Below are positions 8,025 through 16,903 of a stretch of DNA of 64,000 bases, one piece after another. Source of the stretch: Saprospira sp. CCB-QB6 (lineage in GTDB: Bacteria; Bacteroidota; Bacteroidia; Chitinophagales; Saprospiraceae); assembly GCF_028464065.1 (NCBI RefSeq), contig NZ_CP116808.1, forward strand, positions 372,001 to 436,000, read 5' to 3'. A program made the position numbers and the translations under genes. The notes beneath the pieces are model-generated. The model did not search any database. It saw only the letters and a program-made list of their open reading frames with translations, and was not told the origin of the DNA. Positions within the stretch are counted from its first letter, which is position 1; every line of letters begins with the position of its first letter.

Positions 8025-10022
8025 TTAGTAGACTATTGTAGGTTTAATAAAAATAAGCAACTCGCTATCTGACTTTGTTTTCTTTCGGCTTCCCAAAAGA
8101 TTAAGTAAGGGAATCCTAGCCAAAAAAGGCGCCCCTTTTGCACTTTCCTCTTTGCGTTTAGTATTCAAACCACCCAATACAATCATTTCGCCATTGCGTA
8201 CTCGCAAAGCCGACTCAAATGTTCGGGTATACTGGGCTGGAGGCGCCCCAATCTGAGTTTCTCCAGTAAAATCAGACTGGCTGACCGTGATATCTACCGT
8301 GATTTGCTCATCTCCAGATACCTGAGGCAAAATTCCTATGGTAAAATTGGCCTGTACAGATTTAAAGTTTACATCCTGTTGAGTCACAGTTCCTTGCACC
8401 CCCTGAACTGTCGTTTTAGTTTCCTGATAATATCGAGTTTCTCCCACAGTAAAAGTCGCTTCATGAGAGTTAAGAGTTGAAAGCTGTGGCCTTGACTTCG
8501 TTTTGATTAAGCCCGCATCTTCTACAGCTCCCATCGAAACATAAAAGTTGGGGACAACCCGCCCCAAATTGACAATTCCCCTTCCCGCTAAAGTATTTAA
8601 CAAACGGTTGATAGTCTCTGCCCCAAAACTAAAAGATACACCTGGCGTCAAGGTTGCCTGATCACTAGCAGGCGACTCGCCCAAGCCCATCTCTAAATTA
8701 CTCTCATTGATTAAACTCCTTTGTACATCCAAAATAATCAACTCAATATTAACGACAGGAACCAGCTTATCTATAGACTGCAAAAAAGCCTCTATCTCTG
8801 CTACTTCGGGAGCTGCCCCACTCAATAAAACCGCATTGAGCTCTAAAAAAGGTTGAATATCTACCCGCTCCTGCAAATCTGAGGGAATCACTTTTTCAAT
8901 TTCTTGAGCCGATCGATTTTGTAACTGTACGACCTTTGCCGTCCGTAAACCTTCCTGCTCTCGATCTCCAATTAAATAAATCCCCTCCGATAATTTATAG
9001 GTTAAAGTCGTCCCCGTTAAAATATAATCTAAAAACTCACTATAAGTGGCATGACTCAATTTCATAGAAATAGCTGGATTAGAAGCCGTTCCATTTTGCT
9101 GTCGATTATTATTATTATTACGGCCCCTTTGTTGTCCTCTTCCCCCATTGGCGCCCCCTTCTTCAAATAGAAAATAATTTTGGCCCAACTCAATAGAAAC
9201 AGCCTGAATAAGATCTAATAGGGGAATGTCAATGGCTTCTATGTCTAAATATTGCTCTTGACTGAACGAGTCTGTTGTAACAAGCATAGAAAGGTTTTGG
9301 ATGGCCTGATAATCAACTCCAGCCCCCATACTTAATCGATTTTTAGCATTCTTGTTTTTGGCCAATGTCGGATCAATTTCCTCTTCTTTCAAGGCCAAAT
9401 AAAAAGCCCCTTCATCTGTTTTGCTCAATTGCAATTCATTGGCCCGAGCCAAAAGCCCCAAAGCATCCTCAATCTCCGTCTTTTCCACAAAAACCGAAAC
9501 CGCCAATTGCTGGGCCTTTTTACTCGCCACTACATTTTGTCCCGTCGATTGCGTAATGGAACGCAATAACTTATCTAAAGGCTCAGCCTTAGCGTCTAAA
9601 CTCAATTTGTTGGTAAACGCATTATACTTGGCCAACTCTTTTTCCTTGGGTACGGGAAGCTCTTTTTTGTGCGGAAAAACCGTAATGATCGAACCCGAAA
9701 AGGCCAAATCCAAATTATATTGCCGACAAAGGTAAAGCAACAAATCCTTAATCTTAACCTTAGAAAAATTACTAACAACCGCCTGCTTCAACTGCGGATC
9801 TATCGTAATATTAAGCTTACTTTGCTGAGCCACCGCCGTGATAATCTCACTAACCGTCCCCAAAGCAGAAATGTCTATTTTTTTGTTCAAATTTGTCTCT
9901 TGCTTAGAAAAACGATCGAGCTGTTCCTCCAACAACTCAAACCGATCTTCATCCAATTGTGCCTGCACAGCAATATGGCCCACAAGCATCAAGAGTAAGA
10001 GTAACAGACCTTTTGTTTTCAT
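8025..10022 (-). CDS. Outer-membrane secretin (GspD/PilQ family)
   Basis: From ATG 10022 the product is 665 residues with signal peptide MKTKGLLLLLLMLVGHIAVQA. The longer frame that runs on to 10112 only translates a GC-mosaic element and is not used. N-domains follow (STN/N0-like 50-110, KINITIDPQLKQAVVSNFSKV type; N1-like to about 390). There is a low-complexity GGANGGRGQQRGRNNNNNRQQN linker near 300. The secretin domain follows (about 435-665: VNIELIILDVQ, VPNFYVSMGAVEDAGLIKTKSRPQLSTLN, TVGETRYYQETKT, RNGEMIVLGGL, RIPLLNLLGSRK). It forms the outer-membrane exit ring. Confidence 0.93.
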   Translation of the reverse strand: MKTKGLLLLLLMLVGHIAVQAQLDEDRFELLEEQLDRFSKQETNLNKKIDISALGTVSEIITAVAQQSKLNITIDPQLKQAVVSNFSKVKIKDLLLYLCRQYNLDLAFSGSIITVFPHKKELPVPKEKELAKYNAFTNKLSLDAKAEPLDKLLRSITQSTGQNVVASKKAQQLAVSVFVEKTEIEDALGLLARANELQLSKTDEGAFYLALKEEEIDPTLAKNKNAKNRLSMGAGVDYQAIQNLSMLVTTDSFSQEQYLDIEAIDIPLLDLIQAVSIELGQNYFLFEEGGANGGRGQQRGRNNNNNRQQNGTASNPAISMKLSHATYSEFLDYILTGTTLTYKLSEGIYLIGDREQEGLRTAKVVQLQNRSAQEIEKVIPSDLQERVDIQPFLELNAVLLSGAAPEVAEIEAFLQSIDKLVPVVNIELIILDVQRSLINESNLEMGLGESPASDQATLTPGVSFSFGAETINRLLNTLAGRGIVNLGRVVPNFYVSMGAVEDAGLIKTKSRPQLSTLNSHEATFTVGETRYYQETKTTVQGVQGTVTQQDVNFKSVQANFTIGILPQVSGDEQITVDITVSQSDFTGETQIGAPPAQYTRTFESALRVRNGEMIVLGGLNTKRKEESAKGAPFLARIPLLNLLGSRKKTKSDSELLIFIKPTIVY

Positions 10023-10042
10023 CTTTTTGTTTTTTTTATTTT

Positions 10043-10171
10043 GGGGCTGCCCCTCCCTGCGGTCGGGTCGGGCTGTTTCGCAGCTCGCTATTCGCTCGGC
10101 CCTTCGGCGCAAAGCGCCTCGGTCTGGCCCTGCGGGCCACTGCTGTCCATCCCTCAGCCAAAAAGACGCCC
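10043..10171 (-). repeat. GC-mosaic element 3 (minus orientation)
   Basis: Reads GGGGCTGCCCCTCCCTGCGG, then CAGCTCGCTATTCGCTCGG, the palindrome GGCGCAAAGCGCC, TCGGTCTGGCC and GGCCCTGCGGGCC. It fills the gap between the secretin start and the ATPase stop. About 40 bases of related GC-rich sequence follow, up to the ATPase gene. Confidence 0.75.
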
Positions 10172-10219
10172 TTTGGGCGTTGAAAGGCGGCCCAAGGCCA
10201 CAGCCAAAAGCAAGCTTTA

Positions 10220-11662
10220 CTAACTACTTGCAGCCAAAATAGGATAAAGCTCTCCTATTGTGCTCTCTCCAGCCACTAAAAGCTTTATAGCCGCTTCCGC
10301 CAAGCTTTCTACTCCCCTTTCCTGAAGTAATGTTTTTACGTTAAATGATTTATTTTTAATATGTTGGGCCAAATCTTCATCTATTCGGATAACCTCATAA
10401 ATGGCTTTTCGGCCTTTATAGCCCGTGTAATTACAAGCTGCACAACCTTTTGCTAGATAGTGCTGACTAATTTTTTGTTTTAAGGTATAGCTATAAGGCA
10501 ACAACTCTGGCCGAAATGCCTCTGCTTGTTTACAGGCGGGGCAAAGTAAGCGCACCAAGCGCTGAGCCACTGCCGTATTCAAGGTATCGGCTAGCAAATA
10601 AGCGGGTACTCCCATATCTACTAAACGGGCCACAATTCCCCAAGCAGAGTTGGTATGAATGGTAGAAAAAACCAAGTGCCCCGTTAAAGATGCTCTAATC
10701 GCCATTTCGGCTGTAGACCGATCTCGAATTTCCCCCACCATAATTACATTGGGGTCTTGGCGCATAAAACTTCGAATACTACTAGCGAAATCGAGTCCAA
10801 TAGCCTCTTTGAGTTGCACCTGATTGATTCCCTCCAAAGTATATTCGATAGGATCTTCAATGGTAATAATATTTCGGCCCACAGTATTGAGTTGATGCAA
10901 ACTAGCATAAAGCGTTGTTGTTTTCCCAGATCCTGTTGGTCCACTAATCAGTACCAAGCCTTCTGGCATCATCATGCCTTCTTGATAGCGTCTGAGGCTT
11001 TGAGCATCAAAACCGAGCTCCTCTAGCTTCATTTGGCTGCTATTGTTGCGGAGCAATCGCATAACTACTTTTTCGCCATAAAGTGTGGGCAAAACAGAAA
11101 CTCGAATATCTAATTTTTGCCCGCCTTCTTCTAGAAAGATTCGGCCATCTTGGGGCAGGCGTTTTTCGGCAATATCGAGTTGGGCCTTAATTTTAATTTT
11201 ATTGATTAGGCTGGGGTAATCTTTCTTTTCCAAGCTATATCGTTCGATCAATTCGCCATCTATTCTCAGGCGGATCCGAGCTTTTTTCTCATAGACTTCA
11301 AAGTGAATATCGCTACTGCCAAGCTCTTCAGCTTCTAGGAGTAGGGAAAGCAAGCTATCTTTTGTAGTGCTTAGTTTCTCTTGTTTTCGGTAGCTTTTAT
11401 CGCGGCGGTAGTGTTGGCCCAAAAAGGGTTGCAAAACAGCCTTGGGTAAGGGGTAAAACTGAATCGTTTGGCCCAATAAGAGTTCTAATTCTAGGGCCAA
11501 AGCAGTCAAGTCGGATTGATCTTCGGCCACAGCGGCATGTAAGCCCTTTTCATCTTCTTTAAATAGGATAAGCTGATAGCGCCAAGCTTCTTCATCGCTG
11601 AGGCGTTGCAACAATTTTCTGTCAATTTGTTGAAGGCGATCTTCCCAGTCTATCATAATCAA
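10220..11662 (-). CDS. Secretion/pilus assembly ATPase (GspE/PilB family)
   Basis: The 480-residue protein has Walker A GPTGSGKTTT (241-250), an Asp box (IEDPIEY, about 269), Walker B-like VIMVGEIRD (306-314) and the His box (LTGHLVFSTIHTN, 326-338). A zinc motif CPAC...CAAC (Cys374, 377, 407, 410) completes the GspE/PilB set. The N-terminal part is shorter than in PilB. It powers pseudopilus assembly with the GspF-like platform. It is 197 bases upstream of the secretin, with element 3 in between. Confidence 0.93.
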   Translation of the reverse strand: MIMIDWEDRLQQIDRKLLQRLSDEEAWRYQLILFKEDEKGLHAAVAEDQSDLTALALELELLLGQTIQFYPLPKAVLQPFLGQHYRRDKSYRKQEKLSTTKDSLLSLLLEAEELGSSDIHFEVYEKKARIRLRIDGELIERYSLEKKDYPSLINKIKIKAQLDIAEKRLPQDGRIFLEEGGQKLDIRVSVLPTLYGEKVVMRLLRNNSSQMKLEELGFDAQSLRRYQEGMMMPEGLVLISGPTGSGKTTTLYASLHQLNTVGRNIITIEDPIEYTLEGINQVQLKEAIGLDFASSIRSFMRQDPNVIMVGEIRDRSTAEMAIRASLTGHLVFSTIHTNSAWGIVARLVDMGVPAYLLADTLNTAVAQRLVRLLCPACKQAEAFRPELLPYSYTLKQKISQHYLAKGCAACNYTGYKGRKAIYEVIRIDEDLAQHIKNKSFNVKTLLQERGVESLAEAAIKLLVAGESTIGELYPILAASS

Positions 11663-11687
11663 GTATTTGGTGGAAAATGGGCCAATG

Positions 11688-11798
11688 GCCTAGCGATGTG
11701 TAGGGGTGGCCCGCAGGGCCAGACCGAGGCGCTTTGCGCCGAAGGGCCGAGCGAATAGCGAGCCCCGAAACGGAGCGCCCGCCGAAGGCGGGAGGCCC
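11688..11798 (+). repeat. GC-mosaic element 4 (plus orientation)
   Basis: Starts GCCTAGCGATGTGTAGGGG and has the palindromes GGCCCGCAGGGCC and GGCGCTTTGCGCC, the fixed word GGGCCGAGCGAATAGCGAGC, and CCCGCCGAAGGCGGGAGGCCCC at its end. It lies 15 bases from the stop codon of the prepilin peptidase gene. Confidence 0.78.
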
Positions 11799-11812
11799 CT
11801 AAAAAAGAGCTA

Positions 11813-12316
11813 CTATCCTATCCATTGGTAAAAAAAGGAATCGTTATACATAGAAAAGCTAGTCCATTGCTCTAAGAGTAGATAAAAAATGAGGAAAGCC
11901 GACATACTGCCGGCCAAGGGGATACTTTCTTTGGACCAGCCCAGGAGGTTAGAAAACAGCAGGTAAGCAATTAGGGAACCTGCAAGGCTGATGATAAAGA
12001 AAAAGATAAATTGGAGTGGGGAAAACAAGCAACAAAGGGGGAGAAAAAACAGGAGGTCGCCTAGGCCAATTTCGCGATTAACGATACTGTAAAGGCGGGC
12101 ATTTTTGAGTAGAAAATACAGTTGTAGCGCAACTAATTGGAGGCTCAGCAAAAGTAAATTGAAGCCTATAAATCCGTATTGGATGTAGCCTAGTTGGTAA
12201 AATTGCTTGGCCGGCGCAAAAAAGAGCAGCAAAACTGGCAAAAAAGCGTAAATGGCTCGCTCTTTAAAATCTTGGTATAAGATAGCGCTTAGAAGGCCGA
12301 TAATTAGCCAATTCAT
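11813..12316 (-). CDS. Minimal prepilin peptidase (A24 aspartic protease domain only)
   Basis: The 167-residue membrane protein has about six hydrophobic segments. It carries the two catalytic aspartate motifs of A24 leader peptidases: YQDFKERAIY near residue 16 and the G-x-G-D motif in REIGLGDLLFF near 85. It lacks the N-terminal N-methyltransferase domain and zinc cysteines found in full-length PilD/GspO. It would cleave the leaders of the three pseudopilin-type proteins encoded in the same cluster. It lies four bases after the GspG-like stop. Confidence 0.75.
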   Translation of the reverse strand: MNWLIIGLLSAILYQDFKERAIYAFLPVLLLFFAPAKQFYQLGYIQYGFIGFNLLLLSLQLVALQLYFLLKNARLYSIVNREIGLGDLLFFLPLCCLFSPLQFIFFFIISLAGSLIAYLLFSNLLGWSKESIPLAGSMSAFLIFYLLLEQWTSFSMYNDSFFYQWIG

Positions 12317-12320
12317 GGGC

Positions 12321-12728
12321 TTAATCTAGGGTCACTTCTTGCAATTGGCCATCTTGGTTAATTTCCCAAACATTGAGTTGGCCATCTCCATCAAAATCTT
12401 CGGTAGCGGTTGCTCTGGCCAAAAAACTTTGTTTAGAAGCGTTGACAATTTCATAATCGTAAACGGCATCTCCGCCATTGGCTTTCACTTTTGGGGGTTC
12501 AAAGCGAAGTTGTTTAAAATCATCGGAATAGCGAAAATTCATAGCGTGATAGCCTTCTTGTAGACTATGTAAGAATTTAAGTTGTTTTTTGGCTTCTAGG
12601 CTATATGCTTGGCCAAAAAGTCCCTTCATATTGGGGAGAGCCAATAGAATGAGAATGCCAATAATGACAAGGACCACCATGAGTTCTGTTAGTGTTAAAG
12701 CGCTTAGCTTTTTCTTTAAAATTTTCAT
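12321..12728 (-). CDS. Major pseudopilin (GspG-like)
   Basis: From ATG 12728 the product is 135 residues, beginning MKILKKKLSALTLTELMVVLVIIGILILLALP. This is a basic leader, then the LTLTELMVVLVIIGILILLALP signature with Glu +5, which identifies a type IV pilin-like subunit. The frame extends 24 codons further upstream, but those residues do not fit a prepilin leader. The C-terminal part contains TEDFDGDGQLNVWEINQDG, an acidic loop resembling the calcium site of GspG pseudopilins. Probably the main pseudopilus subunit; first gene of the minus operon. Confidence 0.85.
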   Translation of the reverse strand: MKILKKKLSALTLTELMVVLVIIGILILLALPNMKGLFGQAYSLEAKKQLKFLHSLQEGYHAMNFRYSDDFKQLRFEPPKVKANGGDAVYDYEIVNASKQSFLARATATEDFDGDGQLNVWEINQDGQLQEVTLD

Positions 12729-12884
12729 AGAAATATTGTGCTTGTTCTTTTGCCCCACAAAGGAACACATTTCTTTAATAAGTTCAATAAAAAAAGGCAT
12801 CTTTGCAGCCTACTCTTTCAAAATAGCGGTTAAAAGCAAAACGGTTATTTTAGGATGAGGGTATAGAAAAGAATTACAGATAGC

Positions 12885-13415
12885 ATGGCCTTATTAGACA
12901 CAACTGCCTATAAAAAGCGGCTTCTTTTTTTGGGTTTAGGCAGCCTTTTTCTTCTTTTTTTATCTTGGCAGCTGAGTTTTTCAAAAAGTTATGCGGCTTA
13001 CCAAAGTAATCGAAAGCTAGGGCAGCAAATTGCCCAAGAAGCACAATTGGAACAAGAAATTGCTCATTATCGGCAAGCTTTGGCGCAATCTGAGGCCTTA
13101 AGCTCTGAGCGTCCGTTTAGTGCCACAGAGTTATTTGAGGTAGTAAGTAGTTGGTCGGCTGCGCATCAGTTGCAGGTACGGCAGTTGGCTCAGGCCCGGA
13201 CCTATAGAGAGGGGAAATATGAATTACAGTTACATCAGATTTCGCTTCAGGGCAATTATAAGGCCTTACTTTCCTTTATTTATTTGTTAGAACAGGAGTT
13301 AAAACTGGGGCAGGTCGTTCATAGTTTCTTTGAATTACAGCGCAATAGAGACAATCGAGAGACAGAACTCATTTTATCCTTAGAGCTCCAAAATATTCAG
13401 ACATTAGATGAATAA
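12885..13415 (+). CDS. PilO/GspM-like assembly protein
   Basis: The 176-residue protein has one N-terminal membrane helix (about 13-30, LLFLGLGSLFLLFLSW), a coiled coil (about 40-70, QQIAQEAQLEQEIAHYRQAL) and a small ferredoxin-like periplasmic domain ending LILSLELQNIQ. This is the PilO/GspM layout. It starts the plus-strand half of the cluster, divergent from gspG with 156 bases between starts. It probably pairs with the GspL/PilMN-like protein. Confidence 0.65.
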   Translation: MALLDTTAYKKRLLFLGLGSLFLLFLSWQLSFSKSYAAYQSNRKLGQQIAQEAQLEQEIAHYRQALAQSEALSSERPFSATELFEVVSSWSAAHQLQVRQLAQARTYREGKYELQLHQISLQGNYKALLSFIYLLEQELKLGQVVHSFFELQRNRDNRETELILSLELQNIQTLDE

Positions 13416-14358
13416 GCTACTTTTATCTACAGCCCTTTTTCTTTTAGCGCTACTCCCTTTTAGTTGTGGGGTTTTATTGGAAGAGGATCTTTCCAAGCTA
13501 AAAATAGAACTTTTGGCGCCTAATGATGGCTACAGCAGTAATCAAGAGTTGCAAGAGCTGGTTTGGGCTGCCGATGAAGTTGTTGATTCCTTTCGCTTAG
13601 AAGTTGTTCAAGATAGTTTTTCGGCAATTTCTGCTTATATCTTAGACAGTACAATTCTTGGGAATAGTCATCGGCTAACGCTTTCTCCGGGCCATTATCA
13701 ATGGCGAGTAAGGGGCATCAATGGAAGCTCTAGTACAGATTATGAAATCTTCAATCTCAGGATTGAAACCGATAGCAGCTTAAGTCATCAGTCCTTGTAC
13801 CTCATTCAGCCAGCAGATTTAGCTAATTTTAGTACTGATTCCATTCTTTTTCTTTGGGAGGGGCTCAGCTTGGCTCAAAGTTATCGTTTGCAAGTGGCCA
13901 GTCATCCCAGTTTCAATTCTCAATTGATGCTTATTGACCAGCAAATCTCGCAAGACTACTATCTGCTTCAGCAACAATTGGGAACAGGAACTTTTTATTG
14001 GCGACTAAGAGCTATCCGACAACATCTAGATAGTACTGCATGGAGCGCTACCCTATCCTTTTCACTGAATATTGCGCCAGAGCTTACACAGCCTAGTTCA
14101 GCTAGTCAAATCAATAGTTTGCCAGCCAACTTTAGTTGGCGAAGCGCTAGTCAGCACCAAAGAGATAGCATTTATTTTTATTATGAAAATGAAAGTAATC
14201 CATTTTTGATTAGGGCCAGTCAAACGGCTAATTTTAACTTGCTAGCCAATGACACGATTGGTAAGGGATCGGGCAACTATTACTGGAAAGTTCGTGCAGT
14301 GGGAGTCAATGGACAATTAAGCAGTTACAGTCCGCTTTGGCAAGTGATGATCAACTAG
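13408..14358 (+). CDS. Lipoprotein with fibronectin-III-like repeats
   Basis: The 316-residue protein has a lipoprotein signal (MNKLLLSTALFLLALLPFSC, Cys20). Three repeats of about 95 residues follow, each with a W..A..V.SFRLEV / Y.LQVASHPSF / Y.W.VRA pattern typical of FnIII-like domains in Bacteroidota. Its ATG overlaps the PilO-like stop by eight bases. A pilotin-like or periplasmic scaffold role is possible, but only the location supports it. Confidence 0.6.
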   Translation: MNKLLLSTALFLLALLPFSCGVLLEEDLSKLKIELLAPNDGYSSNQELQELVWAADEVVDSFRLEVVQDSFSAISAYILDSTILGNSHRLTLSPGHYQWRVRGINGSSSTDYEIFNLRIETDSSLSHQSLYLIQPADLANFSTDSILFLWEGLSLAQSYRLQVASHPSFNSQLMLIDQQISQDYYLLQQQLGTGTFYWRLRAIRQHLDSTAWSATLSFSLNIAPELTQPSSASQINSLPANFSWRSASQHQRDSIYFYYENESNPFLIRASQTANFNLLANDTIGKGSGNYYWKVRAVGVNGQLSSYSPLWQVMIN

Positions 14359-14363
14359 AAAAG

Positions 14364-14888
14364 ATGTCAATTTTAGAACAAAGTTATAGCAAATATATCC
14401 TAGGAGCACTTTTGCTTCTTGTTTGGGGCCTTGTATTTTACCGAATATACCAGGCCTTTGCCCCTGAAGACGATCGCTCTATGCCTCCCATACAATTTGC
14501 CAATTGGAATAAAGAGCAGGCGGTCAATAAAGAGGGCTATCAACTTGCTTTAGACTATGAAGATCCCTTTTTGAAGGAACAAGCTTATCATTTTTCCTCT
14601 CCTGGACCAAGACGGCAAATGGATCAAAAACCTAGTTTTGCTCAAAAGGAGCCCAAAAGGAGTAAAAAAATCGAAAAGAAAGTCGCTCTCCCCAAAATGC
14701 CTCAAGTCCGCTATCAGGGCTACGCCATAAGTCAATCCGACAGTATTGCGATTCTTAAAATTGACGATCAGTTTTTCCCCAACCTAACAGTGGGCGAAGC
14801 CGTCAAGGGAATTCGATTAATGGCTATTTTCCCCGATTCTATTTGGTTAAATTGGCGAGCCGAACGTCATACTATTTTGAAGAAGTAG
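14364..14888 (+). CDS. GspC/PilP-like periplasmic connector
   Basis: I start at ATG 14364 (MSILEQSYSKY), five bases after the lipoprotein stop. The frame continues nine codons upstream from a TTG, but those would overlap the previous gene. The 174-residue product has one membrane helix (about 10-28, ILGALLLLVWGLVFY), a charged linker, and a C-terminal domain (about 105-174, VRYQGYAISQSDSIAILKI...VGEAVKGIRLMAI). That domain resembles the HR/PilP domain that docks onto the secretin N-domains. It is convergent with, and overlaps by 17 bases, the MORN gene. Confidence 0.6.
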   Translation: MSILEQSYSKYILGALLLLVWGLVFYRIYQAFAPEDDRSMPPIQFANWNKEQAVNKEGYQLALDYEDPFLKEQAYHFSSPGPRRQMDQKPSFAQKEPKRSKKIEKKVALPKMPQVRYQGYAISQSDSIAILKIDDQFFPNLTVGEAVKGIRLMAIFPDSIWLNWRAERHTILKK

Positions 14889-15525
14889 TTGCCGATTTTT
14901 TCTTTTGCTTGGCCTTCTTTTTTGTTTTGGGCTTTTTTTCTTTTTGCGCTGGCTTAGGCTTTTTGGCCTTTGCTGGCTGCTTTTTCCGTTCTTTTTTGGG
15001 TTTAGTTACTTTTTTCTCTCCTTTTTTGTAGCGTTCTACTTGAATGCAGCGGCCAGTTTCAGGATCAAAAAAATAGTATTTCCCATGCAATTTCCCTTTG
15101 CGATACTGCCCTTTTTCAATCAATTGCCCAGCAGCATTATAGCGGCGTAAAATTCCTTTTTTTTGCCCTTTTTTCCAATTCAACTCTTCTTTTAAGCGCC
15201 CATTTTCCCACCATTTTTGCCAAAGGCCATTCTTTAACCCTTTATGAAAAAAGCCTTTTTCCAAAAGATTTTGATTTGGATAAAAACGCTCATAAAGCCC
15301 TTCTAACAACAAGCCTGAATATGCGGCTTCTGTACCCAATAAACGATCTTTATGGTACCAGAAGTACATTTTTCCTTTTTTCGCCTTGAACTTTTCAGGG
15401 TTTTTCACAAAGATTTTAGCTCGAACGAGAGTATCCCCCTCTAACATACTCAAAGGGCGCAATTCAGACTGAGCAAAAGCTCCAACTGAACCTATAATGA
15501 ACATCAGTAGGCATATATTTTTCAT
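14872..15525 (-). CDS. Secreted MORN-repeat (YwqK-like) protein with Lys-rich tail
   Basis: From ATG 15525 (MKNICLLMFIIGSVGAFAQ, signal peptide) the product is 217 residues. Residues about 70-160 contain four MORN-type repeats (GLYERFYPNQNLLEKGFFHKGLKNG, GLWQKWWENGRLKEE, GQLIEKGQYRKGKLHG). The last 50 residues are almost entirely Lys/Ala/Pro and very basic. MORN proteins of this kind are common in Bacteroidota envelopes; the function is not known. Confidence 0.75.
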   Translation of the reverse strand: MKNICLLMFIIGSVGAFAQSELRPLSMLEGDTLVRAKIFVKNPEKFKAKKGKMYFWYHKDRLLGTEAAYSGLLLEGLYERFYPNQNLLEKGFFHKGLKNGLWQKWWENGRLKEELNWKKGQKKGILRRYNAAGQLIEKGQYRKGKLHGKYYFFDPETGRCIQVERYKKGEKKVTKPKKERKKQPAKAKKPKPAQKEKKPKTKKKAKQKKKSATTSSK

Positions 15526-15598
15526 ATTCTTTTGGACCAAAGCTAGCCATTTATTGGCTGATGTCCAATAAAAGTAATTTTTGGAAAGCCAGTTTTTT

Positions 15599-15727
15599 GG
15601 GGCCTGCCGCCTTCGGCGGCCGCTCCCTTGCAGGGCTCGCGCTTGCTCGGCCCTTCGCCAGCAAGCTGGCTCGGTCTGGCCCTAAGGGCCACCCTTTCAG
15701 GCAGCTAGGCCTGCGGCGGCTTCGCCG
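15599..15727 (-). repeat. GC-mosaic element 5 (minus orientation; left flank of hairpin island 1)
   Basis: GGGGCCTGCCGCCTTCGGCG start, GGGCTCGCGCTTGCTCGG, palindrome GCCAGCAAGCTGGC, TCGGTCTGGCC, then GGCGGCTTCGCCGCC running into the hairpin island. Inverted partner of element 6. Confidence 0.75.
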
Positions 15728-16069
15728 CCTGCTAGCTGTGGCTGCAGGTTGAAACCAGCAGCCATACAACAACCCCATTCTACATCTATAGTGCGGAGAG
15801 GATTAAAATCCTCTACCGCTTTGAACAAGGGTTATTTTTTTCTTCGGTAGTTTGATTTTGTTTTTGTCTCCCCCATAAATTTCATAGGAACCCTAGGGCC
15901 AAGGCCCTAGGCTATCGAAAAAATCGTCATCCCCTCATTCGAGGGGATTTTCTGTTCCACTAGGCTCCATCAGCAAAGAAGGGCTAAAAATGTTTATTTA
16001 TGGAGGGTTTCAACCCTCCATTGAACACAAAAATGCATTCGTTAATTGGCTGTAGGTTTCAACCTACAG
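15728..16069. repeat. Hairpin island, copy 1 (six hairpins; 342 bp)
   Basis: The sequence holds six successive inverted repeats: 15740-15763 (GGTT/AACC core), 15793-15819 (GAGGATT/AATCCTC), 15892-15911 (CCTAGGGCC/GGCCCTAGG), 15929-15948 (ATCCCCTC/GAGGGGAT), 16001-16020 (TGGAGGGTT/AACCCTCCA) and 16050-16069 (CTGTAGGTT/AACCTACAG). Stems are 8-9 bp with 2-4 base centres, and all differ in sequence. The same 342 bases occur again at 17681-18022 with only four substitutions and no indel. No open frame explains it. It may be a structured RNA or a REP/BIME-like mobile hairpin cluster. Confidence 0.85.
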
Positions 16070-16196
16070 GCCCGAAGGGCCGCAGGCCTAGGGGCCTGCA
16101 AGGGTGCCGCGCAGCGGCAGACCAAGGGCGCAGCCCGCGGGGCCGAGCGAATAGCGAGATGCCGAACGTAGCGCCGCCAAAGGCGGGAGGCCCTGC
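16070..16196 (+). repeat. GC-mosaic element 6 (plus orientation; right flank of hairpin island 1)
   Basis: GCCCGAAGGGC, GCAGGCCTAGGGGCCTGC, then CAGACCAAGGGCGCAGCCCG, GGGCCGAGCGAATAGCGAG and CGCCAAAGGCGGGAGGCCC. It lies about 40 bases from the stop of the 16238-16903 gene. Confidence 0.75.
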
Positions 16197-16237
16197 TGCA
16201 AATCAATATAGATAGGGCGACTAGTAGGGATAAACAC

Positions 16238-16903
16238 TTATTCCCAATTTAGTTTTACTTGTTTAATCCCCCCTTCTTTCGACTCATAGTTTAATACCGC
16301 AGCAGATTTCTTGAGCTCTATCAAATTAAAATTTTCTGATACATCTATTGCTCCTATTAAATCTTTCAAGTCAGTTTTAGCTAGAACAACTTTATCTACT
16401 ACATCTACAACCACAATCGTATCCTGTGATACAGTGAGCTCTAAGATGATATTCTCAACAGTATCTTGAGCTAAAATATTTTGGGCTATGTATGGCGTAC
16501 GGAGTTGCCCATTTTCATCAACTGAATAGTAGTGGTTCTCAACACAAAAATTTCCACAACTTTTAGCCAATGAGATCACTTTTTCATTTGACCAATCATA
16601 TTGTAGTATAAATTTCCCCTTGGTTTCACATTGATATTTACATCCCAAAAGTTGCTTTTGACAAGGCTCTATAATTTTATGACAGATTGATATATCAAAA
16701 AACAAACTGTCAACTAAGACGTAACTCATTGAAAAAAAGTCTGTTTCTACTCCTTCTGGCAATTCAATAACACAGGCTTCCAATACATCCTCCATTTCAT
16801 TCTTAAGATGCTCTTCTCTGTTAGAAGAACAGGAGTAATTCCCTGCCACATAAATTATGATAAGTCCTATATAAATCCACCTTTGGTTTAAAAACATGTC
16901 CAT
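16238..16903 (-). CDS. Hypothetical secreted or lipoprotein-like protein between the hairpin islands
   Basis: The 221-residue product begins MDMFLNQRWIYIGLIIIYVAGNYSC, an export signal with a weak lipobox (YSC). The body contains six or more cysteines (ICHKIIEPCQKQLLGCKYQC, KSCGNFC), suggesting disulfides in an exported protein. I recognise no family. It is AT-richer than its neighbours and sits, with a broken gene, between two copies of the hairpin island, a setting that suggests an acquired accessory cassette. Confidence 0.6.
   Translation of the reverse strand: MDMFLNQRWIYIGLIIIYVAGNYSCSSNREEHLKNEMEDVLEACVIELPEGVETDFFSMSYVLVDSLFFDISICHKIIEPCQKQLLGCKYQCETKGKFILQYDWSNEKVISLAKSCGNFCVENHYYSVDENGQLRTPYIAQNILAQDTVENIILELTVSQDTIVVVDVVDKVVLAKTDLKDLIGAIDVSENFNLIELKKSAAVLNYESKEGGIKQVKLNWE

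Noticed and set aside
10022-10112. Longer start for the secretin gene
   Set aside because: The extra residues are translated mosaic element; the signal peptide begins at ATG 10022.
15728-16069. CRISPR array or tandem repeat
   Set aside because: The six hairpins differ in sequence and spacing; nothing is repeated within the island.
15551-16215. Open frames rich in Arg, Pro, Gly and Ala inside the GC-mosaic elements (also at 5029-5356, 9838-10242, 26136-26623, 31687-32166, 38245-38448)
   Set aside because: They only translate the repeat in whichever frame is open; frame and strand differ between copies and no residue pattern is conserved.
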